DNA of 34,521 nt, taken from Acidobacteriota bacterium. Its GTDB lineage: Bacteria > Acidobacteriota > Terriglobia > Acidiferrales > UBA7541. The position numbers were made by a program, and so were the translations under genes. The notes beneath the pieces were generated by a model, which worked only from the letters and a program-made list of their open reading frames with translations, ran no database searches and was not told where the DNA came from. Where the stretch lies: contig QHYH01000186.1 in NCBI GenBank assembly GCA_003223215.1, forward strand, positions 1-34,521. Reading direction: 5' to 3'. Positions 14,535 through 23,732 of the stretch are shown in pieces (position 1 is the stretch's first letter; each line of letters starts with the position of its first letter).

Positions 14535-15500
14535 ATGCCGCTTGAGCCCTCCAGCAACTTCACGCAGGCCTCCAGTTGGGCAAACGACTGGGAAACGCTT
14601 TTTTATTTCGAAGTGGGGATTTTCATTTTTTTCAGCGTCTTGATTTTCAGCCTAATCCTGTATTTTGCGATCAAATACCGTCGTCGCCCAGGGAATGAAG
14701 CGGCCCCACCAACCAAGGATCATCTTCCCCTTGAGGTCACCTGGACCGTAGTTCCTGCGGCCATCTGCGTTGTGATGTTCGTGTGGGGCGCCTCGCTTTT
14801 CATTCGCAACGGGCTTCCGCCGGCTGGAGCGACTGAAATCTTCGTGGTGGGAAAGCAATGGATGTGGAAGATCCAGTATCCGGATGGAAGGCGTGACATT
14901 AACGAACTCCACGTACCCGTGGGCGTTCCGATAAAACTTACGATGGCTTCCGAGGATGTGATCCACGATTTCGCGATTCCCGCCTTCCGGATCAAGAAGG
15001 ATGTTGTGCCCGGCCACTACACGACACTTTGGTTTACGGCGACGAAGACGGGAACGTATCACCTGTATTGCGATCAGTACTGCGGAACCTCGCACTCGGC
15101 CATGGTCGGCTGGGTCATCGTCATGGAACCGGCACAGTATGCGCAATGGCTGAGCGGAGGTGGTGGCGGAGGCGGCGGCGGAAAATCGTTGGCCGCGGCA
15201 GGAGCGGATCTGTACAAGCAGTACGCGTGCAGCACCTGCCACGACACAGGGCGGGGGCCGTCATTCGTCGGTGTGTACGGTTCGACCGTCAAACTGACCA
15301 GCGGCCAGACCGTGAAGGCCGACGATGCTTACATTCGCGAATCCATACTGAACCCCTCGGCGAAGATTGTGGCTGGCTATACGCCGATCATGCCGACGTT
15401 CCAGGGACAGTTGAGCGAAGAACAAATTCTGCAGCTCACCGCCCACATCAAGTCACTTGCAAAATCCGACGCCGACGGACGAAAGGTGGCGAAACCATGA
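14535..15500 (+). CDS. coxB: Cytochrome c oxidase subunit II with fused cytochrome c domain
   Basis: 321 aa. Two membrane helices (about residues 23-47 and 72-90) precede a cupredoxin domain. The CuA ligands are His144 ([10 protein letters not shown]), Cys179, Cys183, His187 and Met190 in [16 protein letters not shown] run of nine Gly (208-216) links to a cytochrome c domain with heme motif CSTCH (232-236) and distal Met286 in IMPTF. It accepts electrons from a soluble or membrane carrier and passes them to subunit I in the caa3-type oxidase. The gene follows SCO1 by 54 bp and its TGA overlaps the ATG of subunit I. No subunits III or IV follow. Confidence 0.92.
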   Translation: MPLEPSSNFTQASSWANDWETLFYFEVGIFIFFSVLIFSLILYFAIKYRRRPGNEAAPPTKDHLPLEVTWTVVPAAICVVMFVWGASLFIRNGLPPAGATEIFVVGKQWMWKIQYPDGRRDINELHVPVGVPIKLTMASEDVIHDFAIPAFRIKKDVVPGHYTTLWFTATKTGTYHLYCDQYCGTSHSAMVGWVIVMEPAQYAQWLSGGGGGGGGGKSLAAAGADLYKQYACSTCHDTGRGPSFVGVYGSTVKLTSGQTVKADDAYIRESILNPSAKIVAGYTPIMPTFQGQLSEEQILQLTAHIKSLAKSDADGRKVAKP

Positions 15501-17079
15501 GTCAAGCAGTGCAAGAAGTCGGCGTTTTGCCGCGGGTCCATTATCTCAACGCCAGTTACGGATGGAAAACCTGGCTTTTCACCACGGATCACAAAAGGAT
15601 CGCCTGGCTGTACCTCGCTGCGATTACCTTCTTTTTCTTCGTCGGCGGCGCGGCAGCAACTCTTATGCGCTTGAACCTGATCGAACCGCAGGGCTCTCTC
15701 ATCGAACCGTCCACGTACAACAGGATGTTCACTCTGCATGGCCTGGTGATGATCTTCTTTTTTCTGGCGCCTTCGATACCCGCAGTACTCGGCAACTTTC
15801 TTATTCCTTTGATGATTGGCGCGAAAGACGTCGCCTTTCCGAAACTGAATCTGCTCAGCTGGTACATCTTCATGGCCGGGGGGACGGTCTTCCTGTATTC
15901 CGTCATCGCCGGCGGCGGCGTGGACACCGGCTGGACGTTTTACACTCCGCTCAGTTCGACCTACGCCAACTCGAACGTAATGTCCGCGGCGATGGGAGTC
16001 TTCATCTCCGGATTTTCCTCGATTCTGACGGGCCTTAATTTCATCGTAACAATCCACACGATGCGGGCTCCCGGGCTGACGTGGTTTCGTCTGCCGCTTT
16101 TCCTGTGGTCCATGTATGCGACTAGCATCATCTTCATTCTTGCCATGCCGGTCATTGCCATCACGATGGTCCTGCTGATGCTTGAGCGGTTCCTTCATTT
16201 TGGTTTCTTTGACCCCGCCTTGGGCGGGGATCCCATTCTCTTCCAGCACTTATTCTGGTTCTTCGGACATCCGGAGGTATACGTACTTGTGCTGCCCGCG
16301 ATGGGGGTCATCAGCGAACTCATCGCGACGTTTTCGAGAAAGCGAGTCTTCGGCTACGGTTTTGTCGCCTTCTCGAGCGTGGCGATCGCAGCGCTTTCCT
16401 TCTTCGTCTGGGGGCACCACATGTTCGTCAGTGGCGAATCCCTTTACTCGGGTTTGGTTTTCTCATTCTTCAGTTTCGCCGTCGCGATTCCAAAGGATCG
16501 ATTTCGTTTGAGGCCCCCATGCTCTATGCGCTGGGCTTCATCGGTCTTTTTACGATGGGAGGATTGACCGGCCTCTTTCTCGCCACCCTGGCCATCGACG
16601 TACACGTCCACGACACTTACTTCATCGTCGCTCATTTTCATTTCATCATGGTAGGCGGCGCGGTAATGGGATACCTCGGCGGCATCCATTATTGGTGGCC
16701 TAAGATAACGGGACGGATGTACTCGGACCGATGGGCCAGGATCGCAGCGGTTCTGGTGTTTGTTGGGTTTATCCTTACCTTTGGCCCACAATTCATTCTG
16801 GGTTATCTCGGGATGCCCAGACGGTACGCGGTCTACCCACCCGAGTTCCAAACATTGAATGTGCTGTCGTCGGCCGGAGCATCGATTCTGGCCGTCGGTT
16901 ATGTCATTCCCCTCATCTATTTGATCTGGTCAGCCCGATACGGTCCGGTGGTTGGCCCCAATCCGTGGGGAGCCAAGGGACTCGAGTGGACGACTGCTTC
17001 GCCGCCCCCCACTGAGAATTTCGAAGTGACGCCAGTGGTCACGGAAGAAGCGTACGCATTTGGCACAGGGACGGAGTGA
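15497..17079 (+). pseudogene. coxA: Cytochrome c oxidase subunit I, disrupted by an internal ~40-bp deletion
   Basis: The first frame (15497-16567) starts [20 protein letters not shown] and carries the heme ligands and copper site: [40 protein letters not shown] and [16 protein letters not shown]. After SFAVAIP at about 16490 it runs into another frame and stops. The rest, from [20 protein letters not shown] on, continues in the next frame to 17079 with [20 protein letters not shown]. Compared with the family, about 13 residues (the segment ending in ATLY before KGSISF) are missing, and the net loss of about 40 bp breaks the frame. In A-type oxidases that segment holds the K-channel lysine. 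As read, no working subunit I can be made. It overlaps subunit II by ATGA. A sequencing or assembly error is the alternative. Confidence 0.85.
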
Positions 17080-17221
17080 ACCTGCGTAGAGCACCGCTTC
17101 AGGCGAAAGGCTTGATGTGGGAGGTCGCGAAAGTAGGCTAGCGATGTCCTCAATGATGGAAACCGTGAAAGCCTTCGCCATCGTCACGATTTCCGCGGGG
17201 ATTCCCTCCTTCGAGCAACTG

Positions 17222-17249
17222 TTACAGGCGGTTCTCTCGCAGGTATAAA
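17222..17249 (+). promoter_or_regulatory. Shared promoter cassette, copy E (drives MmgE/ComA/FolE genes)
   Basis: TTACAG (17222-17227), a 16-bp spacer and TATAAA (17244-17249), followed by CGGACCATTGCGACAAA. The leader ATG at 17284 is exactly 40 nt from the first base of the -10 box and its frame (MRTAMENEDPRC) runs without a stop into the MmgE/PrpD gene. This is one of the best-preserved copies. Confidence 0.78.
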
Positions 17250-17346
17250 CGGACCATTGCGACAAATCTCGAACGATTCCAACATGAGAACCGCTATGGA
17301 AAATGAAGATCCTCGTTGTCTGTCCTGTGGAGAACAGGAGGTAAAC

Positions 17347-18759
17347 ATGACATGTGCCGAACAACTCGCTGGATTTGTGAGCCGGGCATCCTTCGATGAC
17401 ATCTCAAACGCCGCTCGTCTACAGCTCAAGATTCGCATCCTGGATGCCCTCGGCTGTGCCATCGGTGCTATGGGAGGTGATCCTGTCGCGCTGTTACGAG
17501 ATCAGGTTGAAGAGTTCGACGGTGAGGGGAACTGCACACTCATTGGGGGTGGGCGAGCGGCACCGGATCGAGTTGCATTCTACAACGGAGCTCTAGTCCG
17601 CTACCTGGACTTCAATGACAGCTATCTCAGTAAGGGAGAGACCTGTCATCCGAGCGACAATCTGGCTCCGGTGCTTGCCGCGGTCGAATACTCGAACGGT
17701 TCCGGTCGTGACCTCCTGACCGCTCTCGCGGTCTGCTACCAAGTGCAGTGCCGCCTCAGCGATGTGGCTCCGGTGCGGGCCGCAGGTTTCGACCACACGA
17801 CGCAAGGGTCCTACGCCGTGGCAGCGGGAGTTTCGAAAGCGCTCGCGCTCAATGACGTGAAGACCGCCAACGCCATCGGCATCTGCGGCACGGCTTTCAA
17901 TGCCTTGCGGGTCACTCGCACGGGCAAACTCTCTCACTGGAAGGGGTTGGCGTACGCGAACACCGCCGCCGCTTGCACGTTTGCGACGTTTCTGGCAATG
18001 CGAGGTGTTACGGGACCACTGGAAGTCTTTGAAGGCGACAAAGGCTTCATGGACGCCATCGCGGGATGCTTCCTGATCGATTGGTCTGAGGAGAATCTTG
18101 AACGCGTAACGGCCACCGTTCTCAAGAAATACAACGCGGAGGTTCACTCCCAATCGGCAATTGAGTGCGCTTTGCAATTGAGAAGGCAAGAGAAATTCAC
18201 TGTCGCGGAGATAGAGCAGATCGACCTAGAAACCTTCGACGTCGCTTACAACATTATCGGAGGAGGGGATGAGGGAGACAAGACTCTGGTGGCCACGAAG
18301 GAGCAAGCAGACCACAGCCTCCCGTACTTGATTAGCGTTGCGTTGCTGGACGGGCAGGTGATGCCCGAGCAGTATACGACGGAAAGAATCAACCGCCGCG
18401 ATGTCCAGGAATTGCTGAATAACGTGTCGATCCATCCGACGGATGACTTTTCCGGTCGTTTTCCAGCGGAGATGCCTTGCCGACTGGCGATTACCCTCCG
18501 GAACGGCCGTGTGCTGAGCAAGGAAATTTATGATTATCCGGGTTTTGTCAGCAACCCCATGTCCTGGGAAATGGCGTTCGAGAAATTCGAGCGGCTCACC
18601 GGGCCGTTTACGACTGGCTCTTCGCAACGGTCGATTGCGGATGCTGTGAAGAACCTGGAATTAATTCCAGTGAGAGACCTCGCGCAGCTTCTCCATAACG
18701 TCGAAGGACGGCACGGAAAGAGCGAGCCGAAGGCCGTGCACCGCGTGAAGGAGCGGTGA
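17347..18759 (+). CDS. MmgE/PrpD family protein (2-methylcitrate dehydratase-like)
   Basis: 470 aa. Typical features are a helical N-terminal domain (ARLQLKIRILDALGCAIGAM), the active-site region with RYLDFNDSYLS and GETCHPSDNLAPVLAAVEYS, then GFDHTTQGSYAVAAGVSKAL, and a C-terminal alpha-beta domain ending EKFERLTGPF. Family members dehydrate 2-methylcitrate in propionate breakdown or decarboxylate cis-aconitate; the substrate here is unknown. No prpB or prpC is nearby. The ATG at 17347 has an excellent AGGAGG site; a leader frame starting at 17284 is in frame and would add 21 residues. The gene runs into the phosphosulfolactate-synthase-like gene (TGATG overlap), so the two are probably coupled. 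Confidence 0.88.
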   Translation: MTCAEQLAGFVSRASFDDISNAARLQLKIRILDALGCAIGAMGGDPVALLRDQVEEFDGEGNCTLIGGGRAAPDRVAFYNGALVRYLDFNDSYLSKGETCHPSDNLAPVLAAVEYSNGSGRDLLTALAVCYQVQCRLSDVAPVRAAGFDHTTQGSYAVAAGVSKALALNDVKTANAIGICGTAFNALRVTRTGKLSHWKGLAYANTAAACTFATFLAMRGVTGPLEVFEGDKGFMDAIAGCFLIDWSEENLERVTATVLKKYNAEVHSQSAIECALQLRRQEKFTVAEIEQIDLETFDVAYNIIGGGDEGDKTLVATKEQADHSLPYLISVALLDGQVMPEQYTTERINRRDVQELLNNVSIHPTDDFSGRFPAEMPCRLAITLRNGRVLSKEIYDYPGFVSNPMSWEMAFEKFERLTGPFTTGSSQRSIADAVKNLELIPVRDLAQLLHNVEGRHGKSEPKAVHRVKER

Positions 18760-19604
18760 TGGCCGAGCGAACTCAACAGGTGATCGACGAAAGAGCGTTT
18801 GGTTTCCTCAGAACCAATGACCGAGGTTCCAAACCGCGGAAACACGGGATAACCGAAATACGAGGTCCCTACTACTCAGCCCTAGGCAAACGGTACCTGG
18901 AAGACCTTTTCGAGACGATGGGGACCTATGTGGACGCTCTGAAGTTCGCAGGCGGATCGTTTAGCTTGATGCCCCGAGATGTATTGAAAGAACTGATTTC
19001 TCAGTGCCACGAACACCATGTGTTGGTATCCACGGGTGGGTTTATCGAACATGTCCTCACGCAAGGGCCGGACGCCGTAAACCGCTATATCACGGAGTGT
19101 AAAGAAGTCGGCTTCGACATCGTCGAAGTATCGAGCGGATTTATCACGCTGCCGGCTGATGACTGGCTGCGAGTGGTGGAGAAAGTTCAGAAGGCCGGAC
19201 TGAAAGCCAAACCGGAAGTAGGCATTCAATTTGGTGCCGGCGGGGCAACAAGACCGGAACAACTTGAGGCCGAAGGGACGCGTGATCCTGAATGGCCGAT
19301 CCTGCTTGCCAAACGGTTTCTCGAGGCCGGGGCGTATATGGTCATGATCGAGTCGGAAGGAATCACGGAAAGCATCAAAACCTGGCGAACAGATGTGCCC
19401 GCGAAGATTATCAACGCTTTGGGCCTGGATAAAGTGATGTTCGAGGCGGCCGATCCGGAAGTGTTTGCCTGGTATATCAAGAACTACGGCCCGGAAGTAA
19501 ATCTATTCGTGGACCACAGTCAGATCGTGCAGCTGGAATGCCTGCGCTCCGGAATATGGGGAACGGCAAGTCTCTGGGGGCGGGTCGTAACCTACAAGGG
19601 ATAA
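18759..19604 (+). CDS. Phosphosulfolactate synthase-like (ComA family) TIM-barrel protein
   Basis: 281 aa. The ComA family is recognised by KPRKHGITEIRGPYYSALG, then YVDALKFAGGSFSLMPRDVL, VLVSTGGFIEHVLTQG, FDIVEVSSGFITLPADDWLR, KAKPEVGIQFGAGG, and MVMIESEGITE followed by FEAADPEVFAWYIKNYGPEV and NLFVDHSQIVQLECL. ComA joins phosphoenolpyruvate and sulfite to phosphosulfolactate, the first step of coenzyme M synthesis in methanogens and of sulfolactate synthesis in some bacteria. The ATG overlaps the upstream stop codon by one base and has a GGAG site. No comB or comC homologue is present, so the product may be different. Folate gene folE follows 23 bp downstream. Confidence 0.86.
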   Translation: MAERTQQVIDERAFGFLRTNDRGSKPRKHGITEIRGPYYSALGKRYLEDLFETMGTYVDALKFAGGSFSLMPRDVLKELISQCHEHHVLVSTGGFIEHVLTQGPDAVNRYITECKEVGFDIVEVSSGFITLPADDWLRVVEKVQKAGLKAKPEVGIQFGAGGATRPEQLEAEGTRDPEWPILLAKRFLEAGAYMVMIESEGITESIKTWRTDVPAKIINALGLDKVMFEAADPEVFAWYIKNYGPEVNLFVDHSQIVQLECLRSGIWGTASLWGRVVTYKG

Positions 19605-19627
19605 AGCAGAAACGGAAGGAAGTCAGC

Positions 19628-20308
19628 GTGAGAAACGGAAATGGACACCAGGATTTGAGCGCCGTCGCGACATTGGAGGGTCGGCTCGAGGTGTTCCCAG
19701 AAGAAATCCTTCCCGTTGTCCACCGTGAGACGGCGGCTCCGCACAGCGATCGATTGGCGGAGATCGTGAAACTGTTGCTGGTGGAATTGGGAGTGGACGT
19801 TGCGAATCAACACTTTCGCGAGACGCCGGAAAGAGTGGCGCGATTCTATCGAGAGTTTGCGGGCGGGTTCTGTGTGAGACCCGAAACCATCCTGAAGACA
19901 TTTCGGTCTGAGGCCCGCGAGCTCGTGGTCGTTTCGGGCATCGATTTCTTTTCTCTCTGTCCCCATCATCTCCTGGTTTACGGAGGAAGGATTCATTTCG
20001 GCTACATACCCAACGGTCAAATCGTGGGTGTATCCAAAATTCCGCGGCTGGTTCATGCCTTGGCTGCGCGACCGATAATTCAGGAGGAGTTGGTGTCGAG
20101 CATCGCCGATGCGTTCATGTCCGTAGTGAAGCCCTCCGGCTGCATCGTGAAGGCAATCGGCAAGCATGATTGCGTCGCCGTACGCGGAGTGCACTGCCCT
20201 GCCGTGTCGATGACGACCGTGACAAAGAGAGGAATTTTCGAGCAGGAGCGGCTCCATGTCGAGGAATTCGATCGGGCCATCACGGAGGGACAACGTTGTG
20301 TCCGTTAG
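19628..20308 (+). CDS. folE: GTP cyclohydrolase I (FolE)
   Basis: 226 aa from a GTG start at 19628 (GGAAGGAAG site). The FolE core is clear: NQHFRETPERVARFYREFAG, then SGIDFFSLCPHHLLVYGGRI, GYIPNGQIVGVSKIPRLVHA, and DCVAVRGVHCPAVSMTTV. Zinc ligands are Cys111, His114 and Cys182. The enzyme converts GTP to dihydroneopterin triphosphate and formate, the first step to folate and pterins. It ends about 27 bp before an AhpD-like gene. The frame is open upstream to 19538, inside the previous gene, but that part is not FolE-like. Its place in a stress operon is unusual and may point to a pterin requirement of a neighbour. Confidence 0.9.
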   Translation: MRNGNGHQDLSAVATLEGRLEVFPEEILPVVHRETAAPHSDRLAEIVKLLLVELGVDVANQHFRETPERVARFYREFAGGFCVRPETILKTFRSEARELVVVSGIDFFSLCPHHLLVYGGRIHFGYIPNGQIVGVSKIPRLVHALAARPIIQEELVSSIADAFMSVVKPSGCIVKAIGKHDCVAVRGVHCPAVSMTTVTKRGIFEQERLHVEEFDRAITEGQRCVR

Positions 20309-20335
20309 AAGCGTGTAGGAAGTAAAGGCGGAACG

Positions 20336-20863
20336 ATGAAGCCGAGAATTGACTATCGGAAAACCGCGCCGGATGGGATCTCCGCGCTGTCCGGCCTAGA
20401 GAACTACGTGCGGCAGAGCGGCCTGGAACCTGCGCTTCTGGAGTTGGTGAAGCTGCGAGCCTCGCAAATCAACGGATGTTCCTACTGTATCGATATGCAC
20501 ACGAAGGACGCGCGAACGGAAGGTGAGTCAGAGCAGCGCCTCTACGCCGTCGTTGCCTGGCGCGAAACACCATTCTTTACGGAACGGGAACGCGCGGCGC
20601 TGGCTTGGACGGAAGCGGTAACTCAGGTGAGCCAGGAGCACGTCCCCGAAGAAGTCTACGGGTGTGCTCATCAACATTTCAGTGAGAAAGAACTAGTGGA
20701 CCTGACGCTGGCTATCATCGCGATTAACGGTTGGAATCGGCTGGCGATCAGTTTCCGTTCAGTACCGGGCAGCTACCAGCAACCGGCACATCGAAGAGCC
20801 CTTACGCCCGCGAATTCCGAATCGGGATCAAAGCACGGAAGGGACGTCAGCAGGAGTCAGTAA
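20336..20863 (+). CDS. AhpD/carboxymuconolactone decarboxylase family protein
   Basis: 175 aa. The helical AhpD fold has the motif INGCSYCIDMHTKDA with Cys48, Cys51 and His55, which in AhpD forms a thiol redox site that reduces peroxiredoxin. GSGLEPALLELVKLRASQ-like residues precede it, and WRETPFFTERERAALAWTEA follows; both are typical of the AhpD-like branch. The C-terminus (about 25 residues) is polar and may be unstructured. The start at 20336 has no strong ribosome site within 8 nt, though AGTAAAGG precedes it. The stop overlaps the next ATG (TAATG). Likely role is peroxide or thiol defence, by homology. Confidence 0.86.
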   Translation: MKPRIDYRKTAPDGISALSGLENYVRQSGLEPALLELVKLRASQINGCSYCIDMHTKDARTEGESEQRLYAVVAWRETPFFTERERAALAWTEAVTQVSQEHVPEEVYGCAHQHFSEKELVDLTLAIIAINGWNRLAISFRSVPGSYQQPAHRRALTPANSESGSKHGRDVSRSQ

Positions 20864-21885
20864 TGATGGACCGGAATGTCACTCATGGAGCAGCGTTTCC
20901 CACGCGCCGCGGCAGAGGGAGGCCGCCGATTTTGACGGTGGGCCATTCTACGCGTGCGCGGCAGGAATTCATCGATTTACTCCAAGCAAATGGCGTGAAA
21001 CAGTTGATCGACGTCCGAACGATTCCACGCTCTCGCCACAATCCGCAGTTCAACCGCCCGGTATTGTCGCGCGCCTTAAGACGTAGGGGCATCGGTTATC
21101 GCCATATGGCCGGGCTCGGGGGTCTGCGACATTCCCGGCGGGACTCGATCAACGCAGGCTGGCGGAACAAGAGCTTCCGAGGGTATGCAGACTACATGCA
21201 GACGTCGAAGTTTCAAATTGCTCTGCACAAGCTGATCGCGCATGCCAGGCAGAAGCGAGTTGCATTGATGTGCGCTGAGGCGGTGCCTTGGCGCTGTCAT
21301 CGTTCGCTGATTGCTGACGCGCTCCTGATTCGGGGTTTTCCTGTCGAGGAAATTCAAGGCGCGACGCGACGACGCCCACATTCATTGACTCCGTGGATCC
21401 GTGTCAAAGGAACACGGATTACCTATCCGCTGGCCCCTGCCACGACCAAACGGCACGGACTTGCCGGAGAATCAGAGAGGAGAACGAAAATGATTCAGCT
21501 CAAGCGTGTTTACGACAAGGCAGCCCCGGAAGATGGCAAGCGTTTCCTCGTCGAGCGGCTTTGGCCCCGTGGAATTACGAAATCCGCGCTGGGCATTGAC
21601 GCCTGGCTGAAAGAGCTTGGACCAAGCACTTCTTTGCGGAAATGGTTCGGGCATGAACCGAAGAGATGGGAGGAATTCCGCCGTCGGTATTTCCACGAGC
21701 TGGAGAAAAAGGCCGAGGCTTGCAAACCAATTCAGAGAGCCGCCGAACGCGGAAGGGTAACGCTCGTCTACAGTTCACATGATACGGAACACAACAACGC
21801 GGTGGCCTTAAGAGAATTTCTGGAAGCGCAATTGAAGAAAAGCCGGACAGCAGAACGAATGCGGCACCTCAAGACTGCCGCTTGA
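20863..21885 (+). CDS. Double DUF488 protein (two DUF488 domains in one frame)
   Basis: 340 aa. Domain 1 (about residues 20-190) has LTVGHSTRARQEFIDLLQAN, QLIDVRTIPRSRHNPQFN and VALMCAEAVPWRCHRSLIAD. Domain 2 (from Met210) has LKRVYDKAAPEDGKRFLVER, LWPRGITKSALGIDAWLKEL and VTLVYSSHDTEHNNAVALRE, the YeaO-like branch. DUF488 proteins are of unknown function; the Cys-x6-Cys-His-Arg motif suggests a metal or thiol site. The internal Met210 (21490) is preceded by a good AGAGGAG site, so the second domain may also be made alone. The first ATG at 20863 overlaps the AhpD-like stop codon. The linker has no stop codon, unlike the common two-gene form. Confidence 0.8.
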   Translation: MMDRNVTHGAAFPTRRGRGRPPILTVGHSTRARQEFIDLLQANGVKQLIDVRTIPRSRHNPQFNRPVLSRALRRRGIGYRHMAGLGGLRHSRRDSINAGWRNKSFRGYADYMQTSKFQIALHKLIAHARQKRVALMCAEAVPWRCHRSLIADALLIRGFPVEEIQGATRRRPHSLTPWIRVKGTRITYPLAPATTKRHGLAGESERRTKMIQLKRVYDKAAPEDGKRFLVERLWPRGITKSALGIDAWLKELGPSTSLRKWFGHEPKRWEEFRRRYFHELEKKAEACKPIQRAAERGRVTLVYSSHDTEHNNAVALREFLEAQLKKSRTAERMRHLKTAA

Positions 21886-22002
21886 TGAGCTGCATCGCCA
21901 GGTCGTTTGTACTTGGCGAACGGGTGGGAGTTATTCAGAAGAGTTGTGCAGGCGTACGAAGTTAGTTATTGAAATTGGAGCTTCTCACCCTAGGAGAGAG
22001 AC

Positions 22003-22425
22003 ATGACCAACACAACGCAGCAACCACCTCATTCCGGGGCGATACGATCACCGGGCTCTCTCGGTAGTCCGACGCTCACCTTTGATCTGACGGCTGAGAT
22101 AAAAGGATTGCGGGAAGAGAATGCTTGGCAGGGCGGACGAAACTCCAAGACGCTTGTCAAGAACGAGGATTTCCGGATCGTGTTGACCGTGCTGCAATCC
22201 AATGCTCTTGTTCATGAACACAAGGCGACAGGCAGAATTTCCGTGCAGGCTCTTTCCGGCCACATTCAAATGCACGTCGAGGACAAGGTCTTCGATTTGC
22301 CCGCGGGGCATCTTCTAGCACTGGATCGCGCGCTTCCTCATGACGTGAAGGCGCTGGAGGACAGCGCCTTTCTGTTGACCATCGCTTGGCCGGAGGCGGG
22401 GCAAAGGCATTTGACCGAATATTAG
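22003..22425 (+). CDS. Cupin-domain protein
   Basis: 140 aa with one cupin barrel. VLQSNALVHEHKATGRISVQ holds motif 1 with its two His, and FDLPAGHLLALDRALPHDVK holds motif 2 with the third His. Such barrels bind a metal and serve as small-molecule sensors or enzymes. The N-terminal 45 residues are polar. The ATG at 22003 follows AGGAGAG. It stands alone between the double DUF488 gene (117 bp upstream) and the AlkA-like gene (105 bp downstream), all on the plus strand. The ligand is unknown. Confidence 0.78.
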   Translation: MTNTTQQPPHSGAIRSPGSLGSPTLTFDLTAEIKGLREENAWQGGRNSKTLVKNEDFRIVLTVLQSNALVHEHKATGRISVQALSGHIQMHVEDKVFDLPAGHLLALDRALPHDVKALEDSAFLLTIAWPEAGQRHLTEY

Positions 22426-22530
22426 ACTGCAACTCTGGCATTTCATGAGGAGTGAGGTCGAAATCTTTGCCGTTGAGGATGTACTTCATTTTAATCGCGT
22501 TTCTGGCAGTGAGTAGGGTGATGGTGTCTT

Positions 22531-23562
22531 ATGGCGTGGGCAGACACGAAGGACGAAGGAATGCCGCCGAATGCGGTTGGTAACCGTTCGCACGATTCAA
22601 ACACACGCGGACCTTTCGTGGAACGTCGGCTGACGTTTGAGCTATCACCGATCGCTCCGTTCTGTTTGGAATTCGCCGTTTGGGGATTGCGGCGCCGTCC
22701 GCAGAATCAAGTGGATCGCTGGGATGGCACGACCTATCAACGCGTGATTTCCATCCGTGGGCGACCTGCGGAAGTCCGTGTCAGCGAGCTAGGATCCCGC
22801 GAAGCTCCGCGTTTGGAAGTGAACGTGATCGGGGAGCGGGTTCATGCGGGAGCCGAGGCCGAAGTCAGGGCCTTGTTAACTCCCTTGCTTGGTCTGGAAG
22901 TGCACTTGAAGCCTTTTTATCGAATGGCGTCGCGCGAACCGAAACTTCGAGAACTGGCCGAGAGATATCGAGGCCTGAAACCAGGTAGATTTCCGACTGT
23001 CTTCGAGACTTTGGCAAACGCGTTCGCGTGCCAGCAATTCACAATTGCCGCCGGGCTTCAGTTGTTAAACCAGCTCGTACGAAGAGGAAGTGTTGGCATC
23101 AAGACGCAAGCAGGGATGGTGTTCGGGTTTCCGGAACCGTCAGACCTATTGCGTGTTTCACCGCGCGCGTTCCGGAGTCTTGGGTTCAGCGGCCAGAAAA
23201 CGAAGGCTTTCCGCGAGTTGAGCAGGAAACTTGTGGCCGAGCCTCTGGCCTTGGATACCTTGACCAATCGCAAGAATGAAGATGTGATCAATTTGCTGCT
23301 TGAATTGCGAGGTGTCGGGCGGTGGACGGCGGAGTACGTATTGTTGCGAGGGCTGGGGCGGCTGGATGTCTTTCCAGGGGATGACGTCGGTGCACGGAAT
23401 CGTCTGGCCAAGTGGCTACATCGTTCCGAGCCGATGGACTACGCAAGCGTGCGACGAACCGTGGACCGTTGGCAGCCCTATGCTGGATTCATCTATTTTC
23501 ACATGTTGATGGAATCGTTGACGGCGACCGGCAAACTCCGTGTTGGACGAACGTCTGCTTGA
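22531..23562 (+). CDS. DNA-3-methyladenine glycosylase II-like (AlkA/HhH-GPD)
   Basis: 343 aa. The N-terminal part (about 1-120) resembles the AlkA N-terminal domain (RRLTFELSPIAPFCLEFAVW, then NVIGERVHAGAEAEVRALL). The HhH-GPD part contains FETLANAFACQQFTIAAGLQ, then LLELRGVGRWTAEYVLLRGL, the helix-hairpin-helix, and DVFPGDDVGARN with the likely catalytic Asp285. The enzyme excises alkylated bases to start base-excision repair. The chosen ATG at 22531 has a weak ribosome site; 22561 is an alternative. Downstream of 23562 only a small reading frame at 23733 precedes the next gene. Alkylation repair fits a stress region. Confidence 0.85.
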   Translation: MAWADTKDEGMPPNAVGNRSHDSNTRGPFVERRLTFELSPIAPFCLEFAVWGLRRRPQNQVDRWDGTTYQRVISIRGRPAEVRVSELGSREAPRLEVNVIGERVHAGAEAEVRALLTPLLGLEVHLKPFYRMASREPKLRELAERYRGLKPGRFPTVFETLANAFACQQFTIAAGLQLLNQLVRRGSVGIKTQAGMVFGFPEPSDLLRVSPRAFRSLGFSGQKTKAFRELSRKLVAEPLALDTLTNRKNEDVINLLLELRGVGRWTAEYVLLRGLGRLDVFPGDDVGARNRLAKWLHRSEPMDYASVRRTVDRWQPYAGFIYFHMLMESLTATGKLRVGRTSA

Positions 23563-23732
23563 GCGTGTCGAGGGTCGGTGTCGGCCGGAGACGACGAGTT
23601 CCCTCCTCCAGTGACATGCGTAATGCCGGCCGGGACATGCGACCCATTGAGTACTCATGGCAAGCGGCGGAGTATGGTCTCGAACTCTAGAAAACTTCAC
23701 GGAATCTCGACCGGAGCAGAGAGGAGAGGGCC

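Noticed and set aside
17153-17248. 31-codon frame MMETVKAFAIVTISAGIPSF overlapping promoter copy E
   Set aside because: It ends on the TATAAA itself and has no counterpart at the other copies.
21896-21922. Further copy of the shared promoter (GGTCGTTTGTACTTGG)
   Set aside because: It matches only the -10 side; there is no -35 at the right distance and no minus-strand gene downstream.
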